The translations under genes and the position numbers were made by a program. A stretch of DNA of 36,726 nucleotides from the NCBI GenBank assembly GCA_025059775.1, contig JANXCW010000017.1, positions 1 through 36,726 of the forward strand, given 5' to 3'. The notes beneath the pieces were generated by a model. That model did not search any database, had not been told where the DNA came from, and was given only the letters and a program-made list of their open reading frames with translations. This DNA comes from Armatimonadota bacterium (GTDB taxonomy: Bacteria; Sysuimicrobiota; Sysuimicrobiia; Sysuimicrobiales; Sysuimicrobiaceae). Position 1 is the stretch's first letter; each line of letters opens with the position of its first letter. This document shows positions 29,789 through 36,726 of the stretch, in pieces.

Positions 29789-31609
29789 TCAGCGCCGGTA
29801 GAGGGACTCGATGAGGTCCGCGTACTTCTCCCCGATGGCCTTCCGCTTCACCTTGAGGGTAGGGGTGACCTCCCCGTCCTCCTCGTAGAGGCGCTTGGGG
29901 AGAATGGCGAACCGCTTCACCTGCTCAGGGCCGCTGAGGGTGCGGTTCACACGCTGCACCTCTCCCTCGATGAGCTCGTAAACCCGCTCGTTCATGCTGA
30001 GGTCCGTGAAGGTGGTGAAGGGGATCCGGTGTTCCTGTGCCCAGCGGGCCACGTGGTCCTCGTCCAGAACGATGAGGGCCACGAGGTACGGCCTCCGGTC
30101 TCCGATGACCACCGCGTCGTGGATGTAGGGACTCGCTTTCAGTTTGTTCTCCACATAGGCGGGCGCGATGTTCTTGCCGTACGCGTTGATGAGGATGTCC
30201 TTCTTCCGATCCGTGATGCGCAGAAAGCCCTCCGCGTCCATCTCGCCCACGTCCCCGCTGTACAGCCAGCCATCCCGGAGGGCCTGCGCGGTGGCCTCCG
30301 GATCCTTGAAGTACCCCGCGAACACGTTAGGCCCGCGTACCAGGATCTCCCCATCCTCCGCGATGCGCACCTCCACCCCGGGAAGGGGCTGACCCACAGT
30401 CCCCAACCGGATGCGGTCGCCATGGTGGATGGTGGTGGGACCGCTCCCCTCCGTCTGGCCATACACCTCCCGGATGGGCACGCCGATGGCGTGGTAGTAC
30501 TCCAGGACCTCGGGGGCGATGGGGGCAGCTCCGGAGACCGCGAACCGAACGCGATCGAGCCCCAGGCGGCGGCGCAGGGGCCGCAGGAGCAGGACTTCGC
30601 TCAGGGCGTGCGCCACGCGGAGGGGAAGCGGAATCGGTTGCGCCGCCAGGCGGAGGAGCGCATACCGCCGACCGAAGCGGACCGCGATCCGGTATGCGGT
30701 GCGCTTGAGGAAATCCGCCTCCCGCATGTGCAGCTCCACCTGCGCGGAGAGCTTCTCCCACAGGCGGGGCACCGCAAAGAGGATGGTGGGCCGGACCTCC
30801 TGTAGGTTCTGGAAGAGGGTATCCAGGCTCTCCGCGAAGTGCACGGTATAGCCCCACACCAGGGGGAGGTACAGGGAGAGCATGCGCTCCGCGATGTGGG
30901 CGAGGGGAAGGAAGGAGAGGGCGGTGTCCGTAGGGTACAGGGGGTTTGCGGCGCCGAGGGCCTGCGCGGTCCACAGGAGGTTGCGGTGAGTGAGCATTGC
31001 GCCTTTCGGCGGCCCTGTGGTGCCGGAGGTGTACAGCAGGACCGCCACATCCTCCTCGGCGGTCTCCCGGATCCGGGCCTCCAGCACACCGGCGTCCTGG
31101 AGGGCCCGCCCCAGGGTCCGCAGCTCGTCGAGCGTCATCGTCTGCGGATCCGCAAACCCCTCCAAGCCCTCCAGGTCCATGACCACGATGGCCCGCAGGT
31201 GCGGGAGTCGTGAGCGGATGACCAGGGCCTTGTCCAGCTGCTCCTCGTTCTCCACGAAGAAGACCCGGGCCCCGCTGTGCCCGAGCACGTAGGCGCATTG
31301 CTCTGGAGGACTGGTGGCGTACACGGCCACGGAGATCCCCCCTGCGAGCTGGATCCCCATGTCGCAGAAGAGCCACTCGGGCCGGTTCTGACCGACGAGG
31401 GCCGCGGTCTCGCCCCTCCGCAGGCCCAGGCTTACGAGTCCGCGAGCGATCTCCTCCGCGGCCAGGCCGTACTCCTCCCACGTGATGGGCTGCCAGAGCC
31501 CCCGGCGCTTGTGCCGCATGGCCACGCGACCGCCCCGTTCCCGCACCGCCCGGAGGAACCGGCCCGGGATCGTTCCGGTGAGAACCTGCGGGCGTTCAAG
31601 GACTGCCAT
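29789..31609 (-). CDS. Long-chain acyl-CoA synthetase (AMP-forming, FadD/FAA1 type)
   Basis: A 606-residue adenylate-forming ligase. The AMP-binding P-loop is LLYTSGTTGPPKGAM, followed by LSFLPLAHIAERM, the FAVSGAAPIAPEVLEYY strand, the EVYGQTEGSGPTTIH motif and the hinge DRKKDILINAYGKNIAP, with a C-terminal catalytic Lys in VKRKAIGEKYADLI. It activates fatty or related acids to CoA thioesters. Length and the long insertion match the FAA1-like group. ATG 31609 is preferred; the TTG at 31639 is an alternative and the ribosome-binding site is weak for both. Convergence with livF and proximity to a Liv-type importer suggest uptake and activation of an organic acid. Confidence 0.9.
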   Translation of the reverse strand: MAVLERPQVLTGTIPGRFLRAVRERGGRVAMRHKRRGLWQPITWEEYGLAAEEIARGLVSLGLRRGETAALVGQNRPEWLFCDMGIQLAGGISVAVYATSPPEQCAYVLGHSGARVFFVENEEQLDKALVIRSRLPHLRAIVVMDLEGLEGFADPQTMTLDELRTLGRALQDAGVLEARIRETAEEDVAVLLYTSGTTGPPKGAMLTHRNLLWTAQALGAANPLYPTDTALSFLPLAHIAERMLSLYLPLVWGYTVHFAESLDTLFQNLQEVRPTILFAVPRLWEKLSAQVELHMREADFLKRTAYRIAVRFGRRYALLRLAAQPIPLPLRVAHALSEVLLLRPLRRRLGLDRVRFAVSGAAPIAPEVLEYYHAIGVPIREVYGQTEGSGPTTIHHGDRIRLGTVGQPLPGVEVRIAEDGEILVRGPNVFAGYFKDPEATAQALRDGWLYSGDVGEMDAEGFLRITDRKKDILINAYGKNIAPAYVENKLKASPYIHDAVVIGDRRPYLVALIVLDEDHVARWAQEHRIPFTTFTDLSMNERVYELIEGEVQRVNRTLSGPEQVKRFAILPKRLYEEDGEVTPTLKVKRKAIGEKYADLIESLYRR

Positions 31610-31811
31610 ACCCCACTGGGTGGGCCGTGAAGGATTCAAACCCGCGTATTTTCGGTAACCCCCGCCAAAATCCTACCACGGAGGACGGACGTGCGGAGAG
31701 GAGTGCACAAGCCCGCAGCTGCGCATCCAAGGCCCCTGCTTGGGTAGCGGTCCGGAACCCCCTCCTGGTGGAGATCCGGGGAGCCCATCCGTGGTGCTCC
31801 CGCGGGGCCGG

Positions 31812-32519
31812 TCAGGGCAGGATCGCCAGAAGTTCGGACAGGCAGTCCACGGTGTGGTGCGGTTCGGCTTCCCCGGAGCCCGCCAGGTCCGGCCGGCGGC
31901 ACACCCACACCGCGGTCATCCCGGCCGCCCGGGCTCCGGCTACGTCCGCATGCAGCAGGTCACCCACCATCCAGCACTCCGCAGGACGGGCTCCCACCCG
32001 CCGTGCGGCCTCCAGGAACACCGCGGGGTCAGGCTTGCTGCAGCCCACCTCTTGACTGGTCAGCACCGATTCCAGCAGCTGCTCTAGCCCGGTAGCCTGC
32101 AACTTCCACCGCTGGAGTGCGGTCTCCCCGTTGGAAATCACTCCCGTGCGGTACCCGCGCCGGCGCAGCTCCACGAGCACGGGGCGCGCGTCCGGGAAGG
32201 CCCGGACGAGGCCATCGCGGAGGGACGTGTAGCGTTCGAGGAACGGTTCCACAGGGCCGGAGACACCGAGCCGGCGCAGCGTCTCTTCCCAGGTCCACCG
32301 GCGCATCCGGCGGATGGTGACCCCGGGCTGGGCAGGGGTCACGCGCCGCCAGAGGTCTACGGAGGCCTCCAGGTAGGTCCGGACCACCAGGTCCGGGGTC
32401 AGTGGGTAAGTGTCTTGCATGACTTCGGCTACCTGGCGGACGCAGTCGGCCATCAGCCCCGTTTCGTCCACCAGGGTGTCGTCAAGGTCGAAGAAGACCA
32501 CCCGGGGTCGCACAGACAT
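31812..32519 (-). CDS. HAD-superfamily hydrolase (phosphatase-like)
   Basis: A 235-residue protein. Motif I is VVFFDLDDTLVDE (nucleophile and acid aspartates), motif II GVISNG, motif III Lys in GCSKPDPAVF, and motif IV WMVGDLLHADVAGARAAG. The helical cap between motifs I and II makes it a subfamily I HAD phosphatase of the YjjG/Gph style. The substrate is unknown, perhaps a phosphorylated small metabolite. ATG 32519 is one choice; GTG 32513 has the better AGGA spacing. The frame is open further upstream over non-coding leader. Confidence 0.88.
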   Translation of the reverse strand: MSVRPRVVFFDLDDTLVDETGLMADCVRQVAEVMQDTYPLTPDLVVRTYLEASVDLWRRVTPAQPGVTIRRMRRWTWEETLRRLGVSGPVEPFLERYTSLRDGLVRAFPDARPVLVELRRRGYRTGVISNGETALQRWKLQATGLEQLLESVLTSQEVGCSKPDPAVFLEAARRVGARPAECWMVGDLLHADVAGARAAGMTAVWVCRRPDLAGSGEAEPHHTVDCLSELLAILP

Positions 32520-32540
32520 TCCTGGGCTCGGGCTCACGGA

Positions 32541-32560
32541 GGGGGTGAAGTTTGACCCCC
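32541..32560. repeat. 6-bp hairpin in the HAD gene leader
   Basis: GGGGGT (32541-32546) and ACCCCC (32555-32560) form a perfect stem with an 8-base loop, about 20 bases upstream of the HAD start. It could be an operator or a leader hairpin. No more is visible. Confidence 0.3.
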
Positions 32561-32642
32561 ATGGGGCGGGCATCAACCCGCCTCCACGCCCTCCAGGCGT
32601 GCCGGATCGGCCGGACTCCCGCACCTCTCCGGCTGTACCTCT

Positions 32643-32671
32643 AGCATAGCAGAGCCCCGGGCCCGGTCGAA
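32643..32671 (-). promoter_or_regulatory. Possible promoter of the HAD gene
   Basis: On the minus strand TTCGAC (32671-32666) and TATGCT (32648-32643) are 17 bases apart. Both hexamers match only partly. It would give a leader of about 115 bases. The remaining intergenic bases, to about 32780, show nothing recognisable. Confidence 0.3.
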
Positions 32672-32787
32672 TGCCGGTCTGCACGAGGGGATCCATCTTA
32701 TTCGCATTGAGCGCGGCACAGGGGCCTGGGTTGACCTCGCCCCATAAGGGCGGGGCCGAATCGGGCCTCCAAGGCTTGGACAGCCCC

Positions 32788-32816
32788 TTGAACGCCCCGG
32801 AGTGCGGGCTTACGGT
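32788..32816 (+). promoter_or_regulatory. Promoter giving a leaderless TIGR01777 transcript
   Basis: TTGAAC (32788-32793) and TACGGT (32811-32816) are 17 bases apart. The GTG start at 32823 lies six bases after the -10, the same spacing as at the MFS gene, so initiation should fall on the start codon. No Shine-Dalgarno is present. Confidence 0.5.
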
Positions 32817-32822
32817 AGAGGC

Positions 32823-33721
32823 GTGCGGATCGCCATTACGGGAGCCTCCGGATTGCTGGGGCGGCCCCTGCGGGCGCGGTTGGAGGCCGCGGGGTACGCG
32901 GTGATCCCGATCAGCCGCAGGCCAGGAGCCGACGGGGTCCGCTGGGAACCTAGTCGTGGAGAGCTGGACGCAGGGGCCCTCGCCGGATGCGACGTCGTCG
33001 TCAATCTGGCCGGTGCCCGGATCGCCCCAGCCCGCTGGACGGAGGCGTACAAGCGGGAGCTGCGCGCAAGCCGTGTGGCTGCAACCCGGCTGCTGAGCGA
33101 GACCATGGTCCGGCTCAAGCAGCCGCCCAGGGTCTTCCTCTCAGCCTCTGCGACGGGTTACTACGGACCTAGGCCCTTCGAGGAGGTGCTGGACGAAACG
33201 AGTCCACCGGGGCGGGGGTTCCTAGCGTCCCTCTGCGTGGACTGGGAGGCGGCGACCGAGCCGGCCCGGACAGCAGGGATCCGCACCGTGCTCCTGCGGA
33301 CCGGGCCGGTCCTCGCCCGGCAGGGAGGGTTCCTGGCTACCCTCTTACCCGTGTTCCGCCTGGGGCTTGGGGGGGCGTGGGGGACGGTCAGCAGGGCGTG
33401 AGCTGGATCGCCCTGGAGGACTGGCTGCGGGCGGTGGAGTTCCTGGTGTCGGCAACGTCCGTGGATGGCCCCATGAACCTGACCGCCCCCAACCCGGTCC
33501 CCTTCGCGGAGTTCGCCCGGACCCTGGGACGCGTCCTCCGCCGGCCCGCGGTGCTGCGCGTGCCGGCGTTCGCGCTGCGGCTAGCGTTCGGGCGAGAGAT
33601 GGCGGACGAAGCCCTGCTGTCTGGGAACCGCGTGGTGCCCCGGCGCTTGGTGGAGTCAGGATTCCAGTTCCGATGGCCCGACCTCGAAAGCGCACTCCGG
33701 GCGACCCTGACCCTGCCGTGA
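32823..33721 (+). pseudogene. TIGR01777 family NAD-dependent epimerase-like protein, frameshifted
   Basis: The first part (32823-33401) holds the Rossmann start RIAITGASGLLGRPLRARL, NLAGARIAPARW and SATGYYGPRPFEEVLDE with the SDR Tyr, then goes out of frame. The second part (33377-33721) continues with GVSWIALEDWLRAVEFLV and the DUF1731 C-terminus (NPVPFAEFARTLGRVLRRP, FRWPDLESALRATL). The break falls at the family's LGLGG…G motif, beside G runs at 33369-33375 and 33379-33383. One extra G in either run restores a full protein of about 299 residues. The function of TIGR01777 proteins is unclear; some are cell-division-related sugar-epimerase relatives. The mutation is either real or a homopolymer base-calling error. 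Its stop overlaps the next start. Confidence 0.82.
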
Positions 33722-34200
33722 GGGGTGTTCTGCACCGGCTGGAGCGGACGCTCGTACTGCACGCGGAGCTCGGGACGGTATGGGAGTTCTTCGCAGATCC
33801 CCGCAATCTACCGGAGATCACTCCCCCGTGGCTCGACCTGCGCTTGGTCTCACCAGTACCGGACCGCATGTATCCGGGGCTCCTCCTGGAGTACCGCGTG
33901 CGCCCCTTCGGAGGGCTCGCCTGGCCGTGGGTGGCGGAGATCACCCACATCCGGGAAGGCTCGTTGTTCGTGGACGAACAGCGGCTTGGCCCCTACCGCC
34001 TGTGGCACCATGAGCACCACTTCCGCATCGTTCCTGGAGGGGTAGAAGTCCGAGACCTCGTGGTCTACGCGCTCCCTGGAGGATGGCTGGGCGATCGGCT
34101 CCTGGCCGCTTCGGTGGCCCGTCGGCTTGAGGCCATCTTCCAGTTCCGGGAGGTGGCCGTGCGGCGACGGTTCTCGGGCTCGGAGGGTCCAGGTGTGTGA
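33718..34200 (+). CDS. SRPBCC-family ligand-binding protein
   Basis: A 160-residue protein of the START/Bet v1-like SRPBCC fold: VLHRLERTLVLHAELGTVWEFFADPRNLPEITPPWL is the usual opening (positions about 4-38), with a central EITHIREGSLFVDEQRLGPY and WHHEHHF. Such proteins bind hydrophobic ligands and are frequent neighbours or fusion partners of TIGR01777 proteins. I prefer GTG 33718, which overlaps the previous stop (GTGA); ATG 33673 is possible but overlaps the TIGR01777 tail. No catalytic function is assigned. Confidence 0.82.
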   Translation: MRGVLHRLERTLVLHAELGTVWEFFADPRNLPEITPPWLDLRLVSPVPDRMYPGLLLEYRVRPFGGLAWPWVAEITHIREGSLFVDEQRLGPYRLWHHEHHFRIVPGGVEVRDLVVYALPGGWLGDRLLAASVARRLEAIFQFREVAVRRRFSGSEGPGV

Positions 34201-34879
34201 CGGATCAACAATTCGCCGTCTGGTCACGGAGCGGATCGGGCAGGCCATAACCCGCATGTTCCTCCGCAGCCTGACGGCGAGCCTCCGTGGGGTCTACCTC
34301 GAGGGGGAACTCCCGGAGGGGCCTGCCGTGCTCGCCATGAATCACCACAGCTATTTCGACGGTCATCTCGCCGGCCTCCTCGCCAGGCTTGCGGGCCAGC
34401 GGGTGAGCGTGCTGGTCTCAGCCGAGAACCTCCGGGCGTTTCCCGTGCTCGCCGCGGTCGGAGCGGTCGACGCACGGCGTGTCCGGGAAGCCCTGCGGAG
34501 GCTCCGACGGGGAGAGTGGATCGCGGTGTTCGTGGAGGGGGAGCTGCGGTATCCGGGGACACTAGGCCCAGTGCGTCGGGGAGCCCGATACCTCGCGGAC
34601 CGGGCGGGTGTCCCGCTCGTGCCGGTGGCGGTCCGGGTGGTGTTGCGGGGCTTCGAGCTCCCCGAGGCGTTCGTATGGGTCGGCCCGCCGGTTCCTCCCG
34701 GACAGGATCTGGCGGAGGTCCTCGGCGGTGGGCTCCGGAGAGTCGATGAGACGCTGGCGGCTACGCACCCCAGGACGGTCCCGCCGCAGTTCCGGCTCGT
34801 CCTCCGGGGACGGTCCAGTCTCGATGAGCGGGTGGCGCGGTGGATCCGGTGGTTCCGGTGGGTTGGTGGAGAAATCTGA
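34193..34879 (+). CDS. 1-acyl-glycerol-3-phosphate acyltransferase-like protein (PlsC family)
   Basis: A 228-residue membrane-associated acyltransferase. The catalytic block NHHSYFDG is the HX4D motif, and the substrate-binding block FVEGELRYP corresponds to the EGTR-type motif; a PVAVRVVLRGFELPEAF region follows. It transfers fatty acyl groups to a glycerol phosphate or glycolipid acceptor. GTG 34193 has GGAGGG five bases upstream and overlaps the SRPBCC stop. It stands between an SRPBCC gene and a glycosyltransferase, as in some glycolipid or carotenoid-glycoside clusters, so a non-phospholipid acceptor is possible. Confidence 0.85.
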   Translation: MCDGSTIRRLVTERIGQAITRMFLRSLTASLRGVYLEGELPEGPAVLAMNHHSYFDGHLAGLLARLAGQRVSVLVSAENLRAFPVLAAVGAVDARRVREALRRLRRGEWIAVFVEGELRYPGTLGPVRRGARYLADRAGVPLVPVAVRVVLRGFELPEAFVWVGPPVPPGQDLAEVLGGGLRRVDETLAATHPRTVPPQFRLVLRGRSSLDERVARWIRWFRWVGGEI

Positions 34880-35968
34880 GCGGGATCGAGTGGCTCGCTG
34901 CCGCCCGGTTCGCCGTGCTGGCGTACAACGCCGTGCGCTTCCCCATCCTGCGAGGGGGCTCCCTCCCCTCCGAGGTCCGTGTGTCTATCCTGGTGCCCGC
35001 CCGGAACGAGGTCCCCAACCTCCGTCGAACCCTACCGGGTTTGCTGGGTCAGGGCGCGGCGGAGGTCCTCGTCCTCGATGACGGCTCGGAGGACGGCACC
35101 GGCGTGGTCGCCCAGGAGGCCGCCGGCGCGGATTCGAGGTTCCGACTCCTCCGTAGTGAGCCTCTACCTCCTGGCTGGCTGGGGAAACCCTGGGCGGCAT
35201 GGCAGCTGGCCCAGGCTGCGGGGGGAGACGTGCTGGTGTTCACGGATGCCGACGTGCAGTGGGGGCCCGGTGCCCTCGGCGAACTCGTGCAGGCGCTGGG
35301 TGCGTATGGACTGGTTTCCGTCTGGCCGCGGCAGGATGTCCAGGGGATCCTGCTGGGCTCGGCGGTGAGCTTCCTGCTGAACGGGGCCTTCGGGTTCCTC
35401 CCCCATGGCGTTCTGCGGCGTCTAGGGCTCGCCAACGGCCAGGTGCTGGCCGTTCGGCGGGAGGCATACTTCCGCGCGGGCGGGCACCGGGCGGTTCGTG
35501 ACCCCGTGCTGGAGGACGTGGCGCTCGCCCGACGGTTCCGCCAGTTCGGCCTTTTTCAGGGGGTCTGCTCTTCCGGACTCGGATGTACCGGACGTACGGG
35601 GAGATGGTGGAGGGGTTCAGCAAGAACCTCCTCGAGGTGCACTCAGGCTCCCCGGGGGTTCTGGTGGGATCCCTGGTATACCATCTGGCCCTCTACACGC
35701 TCCCTTGGCTCCGGGGTCGGTGGGGTCTGAGGGGGCGATGGTGCTCGAACGGCTGGCGTCTCAGGGTGTCGCGGGCGGTCCCCTGTGGTCCGGCCTCTTC
35801 GCCCCTGTGGGGCCTATCCTCCTGTTTCCGGCTTTCTTCCGGGCGCTCTGGGGTCCGCGCATGTGGAAGGGCCGGCAGCTCTCCCCGGGTCGGGTGTCTG
35901 GGAGGGGTCGGGGCGGGTGGACAGCCCGCACTCAGGGGCGTGGTCCAGGCCGGCAGCCGGAGCAGTAG
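34858..35968 (+). pseudogene. Family 2 glycosyltransferase (CrtQ-like), broken by two frameshifts
   Basis: The first segment (to about 35555) contains an N-terminal membrane stretch, the nucleotide-sugar motif VSILVPARNEVPNLRRTL, VLVLDDGSEDGT, the DxD-like FTDADVQWGPGAL, and EDVALARRF. The frame then shifts at T5 (35552-35556) or G5 (35559-35563); the protein goes on as LLFRTRMYRTYGEMVEGFSK up to PWLRG. A second shift at G5 (35731-35735) leads to VLERLASQGVAGGPLWSG and the typical end WKGRQL. One added base at each run restores a GT2 of about 350 residues with three C-terminal membrane segments. The stop at 35968 reads past the natural end into the next remnant. The start is uncertain: GTG 34858, or CTG 34876 overlapping the plsC stop. 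Confidence 0.78.
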
Positions 35969-36187
35969 AAGGTGACCCCCCGGTGTTTAGGCGACGGACG
36001 GGCTCACCGCAGCGGAGGCACGGTCTGTGCGCCCGGCGGTAGACCACCCAAGTAGAGGAGCAGGTGTTTGCCGTAACCCTCCACCCTGTGCACCGTGGCC
36101 CTCACGCGGACTGCTTGCCGGGAGCCGAGCTACCCTAGACCCGGCTGAGACGGTGAGCCGTCCGGTAGACCTGAGGCTCCTCCGTCG
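35932..36187 (-). pseudogene. Formamidopyrimidine-DNA glycosylase/endonuclease VIII remnant with internal deletion
   Basis: On the minus strand EEPQVYRTAHRLSRV (near 36185) and, in another frame, VRVRATVHRVEGYGKHLLLY resemble the N-terminal domain of Fpg/Nei base-excision glycosylases. The sequence then jumps directly to VYRRAHRPCLRCGEPVRRL and, after one more frame slip at a run of six G (plus-strand C run 35976-35981), to TFYCSGCRPG. The two CxxC pairs are the Fpg/Nei C-terminal zinc finger. About 180 central residues, including the H2TH region, are missing, the initiator ATG-Pro is lost, and stops interrupt the N-terminal part. The gene is therefore dead. Confidence 0.6.
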
Positions 36188-36205
36188 CGGTGAGGCGCGG
36201 GGCTT

Positions 36206-36726
36206 CTAAGGGACGACCCGGCCGTCCTGAATGCGGACCACGCGGTCCGCCTCGGCCGCGAACCGCTCGTCGTGGGTGACCATGACGAAGGTCTTCTTGA
36301 GAGAGCGGTTGAGCTCCCGCATCAGTTCGAAGACCGCCCGCCCGCTGGCGCTGTCCAGGTTCCCCGTGGGCTCGTCTGCGAGGACGAGCACGGGGTCGTT
36401 CGCCAGGGCCCGGATCACTGCCACCCGCTGCTGCTGGCCGCCGGAGAGCTGATGGGGGAAAGCCCGGACGTAGGGGAGCAGGCCGACGCGTTCCAGCAGG
36501 CCGGTGACGCGCTGGAGCTCCTCTGACCGGACCGGGCCCTTGAGGCGGAGGGGCAGCAGGGCGTTGTCGAGGACGTTCAGCTCCGGCAACAGGTAGTAGC
36601 TCTGGAAGACGAAGCCGATGAGGTCCCGGCGGAGTACTGACCGGGCGTGGTCTGGGAGGTCGGAGACGTCCTGGCCAGCCAGGAGGACCCGGCCCTCGGT
36701 CGGCCGGTCCAGCAGGCCCACGAGGT
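36206..36726 (-). CDS. ABC transporter ATP-binding protein, MacB/LolD type (partial)
   Basis: The C-terminal 173 residues of an ATPase whose start lies beyond the right edge. Visible are the Q-loop IGFVFQSYYLLPELNVLDNALLP region, signature LSGGQQQRVAVIRAL, Walker B LVLADEPTGNLD (the GNLD ending is typical of the MacB/LolD/FtsE group) and the switch His in VMVTHDERFAAEADRVV. The Walker A is outside the window. Such ATPases work with FtsX-like permeases in lipoprotein release or in peptide and antibiotic export. The reading direction means its partner would lie upstream, outside the window. Confidence 0.92.
   Translation of the reverse strand, partial: LVGLLDRPTEGRVLLAGQDVSDLPDHARSVLRRDLIGFVFQSYYLLPELNVLDNALLPLRLKGPVRSEELQRVTGLLERVGLLPYVRAFPHQLSGGQQQRVAVIRALANDPVLVLADEPTGNLDSASGRAVFELMRELNRSLKKTFVMVTHDERFAAEADRVVRIQDGRVVP

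Noticed and set aside
31608-31640. tRNA 3' end (GGGTTTGAATCC and CCCACC on the minus strand)
   Set aside because: It looks like a T-arm, but no matching acceptor, D or anticodon arm lies upstream; it is probably chance, so no attachment site is proposed.
1-36726. CRISPR arrays, rRNA or tRNA genes, insertion sequences
   Set aside because: No regularly spaced repeats, no rRNA-like stretches, no complete cloverleaf and no transposase motifs or terminal repeats were seen by eye.

Overview
The window is 36.7 kb of high-G+C bacterial chromosome. Its core is a Firmicutes-style housekeeping block: DUF951, ychF, rpsF, ssb, rpsR, DUF2232, rplI, a Lon-family protease and dnaB. Together with very high G+C, frequent GTG starts, stop-start overlaps, an archaeal-type prolyl-tRNA synthetase and a LonC-like protease (a family described mainly from endospore formers), this suggests a deep-branching, Gram-positive-related and possibly thermophilic lineage. 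The species cannot be named from the sequence alone.

Left flank (1-2.1 kb): a lower-G+C patch with an orphan protein that resembles the two ends of long DUF4011/DUF3320-type helicases, a frameshifted MNT nucleotidyltransferase with a HepT stub, and decayed remnants of a cytochrome P450 and a ferredoxin. Core (2.1-16.2 kb, + strand): an MFS exporter, a thioredoxin-like protein, a membrane-anchored spermidine-synthase-like protein, DUF951-ychF, then a textbook sigma-54 promoter before a small coiled-coil gene. The ribosomal/replication operon follows, with an rpsF leader that can fold over its own ribosome-binding site. dnaB carries a 327-residue intein in its P-loop whose endonuclease domain has lost its acidic residues. 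sppA and a cold-shock gene with its own promoter and leader hairpin close the block.

Middle (16.3-25.1 kb, mostly - strand): a molybdenum-cofactor group (moeA-mobB fusion, divergent mobA) runs into exoD, a riboflavin kinase-YbaK fusion and a methyltransferase. Next come an archaeal-type proS lacking the insertion editing domain, and a sulfur operon (thiosulfate sulfurtransferase, DUF4395, thioredoxin-like protein) with a structured leader. That leader encodes a short peptide with two near-adjacent cysteines and sits beside a 12-bp-arm palindrome. The YbaK domain could clear the Cys-tRNA(Pro) that an editing-deficient ProRS may make.

Right part (25.1-36.7 kb): a complete branched-chain-type ABC importer (livM, livH, binding protein, livG, livF) converges on an acyl-CoA synthetase. 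A HAD phosphatase follows, then a lipid or cell-envelope cluster (TIGR01777 epimerase, SRPBCC protein, PlsC acyltransferase, GT2 glycosyltransferase). This last stretch holds several single-base frameshifts, all at homopolymers, and an internally deleted Fpg/Nei glycosylase remnant. The window ends inside a MacB/LolD-type ABC ATPase gene.
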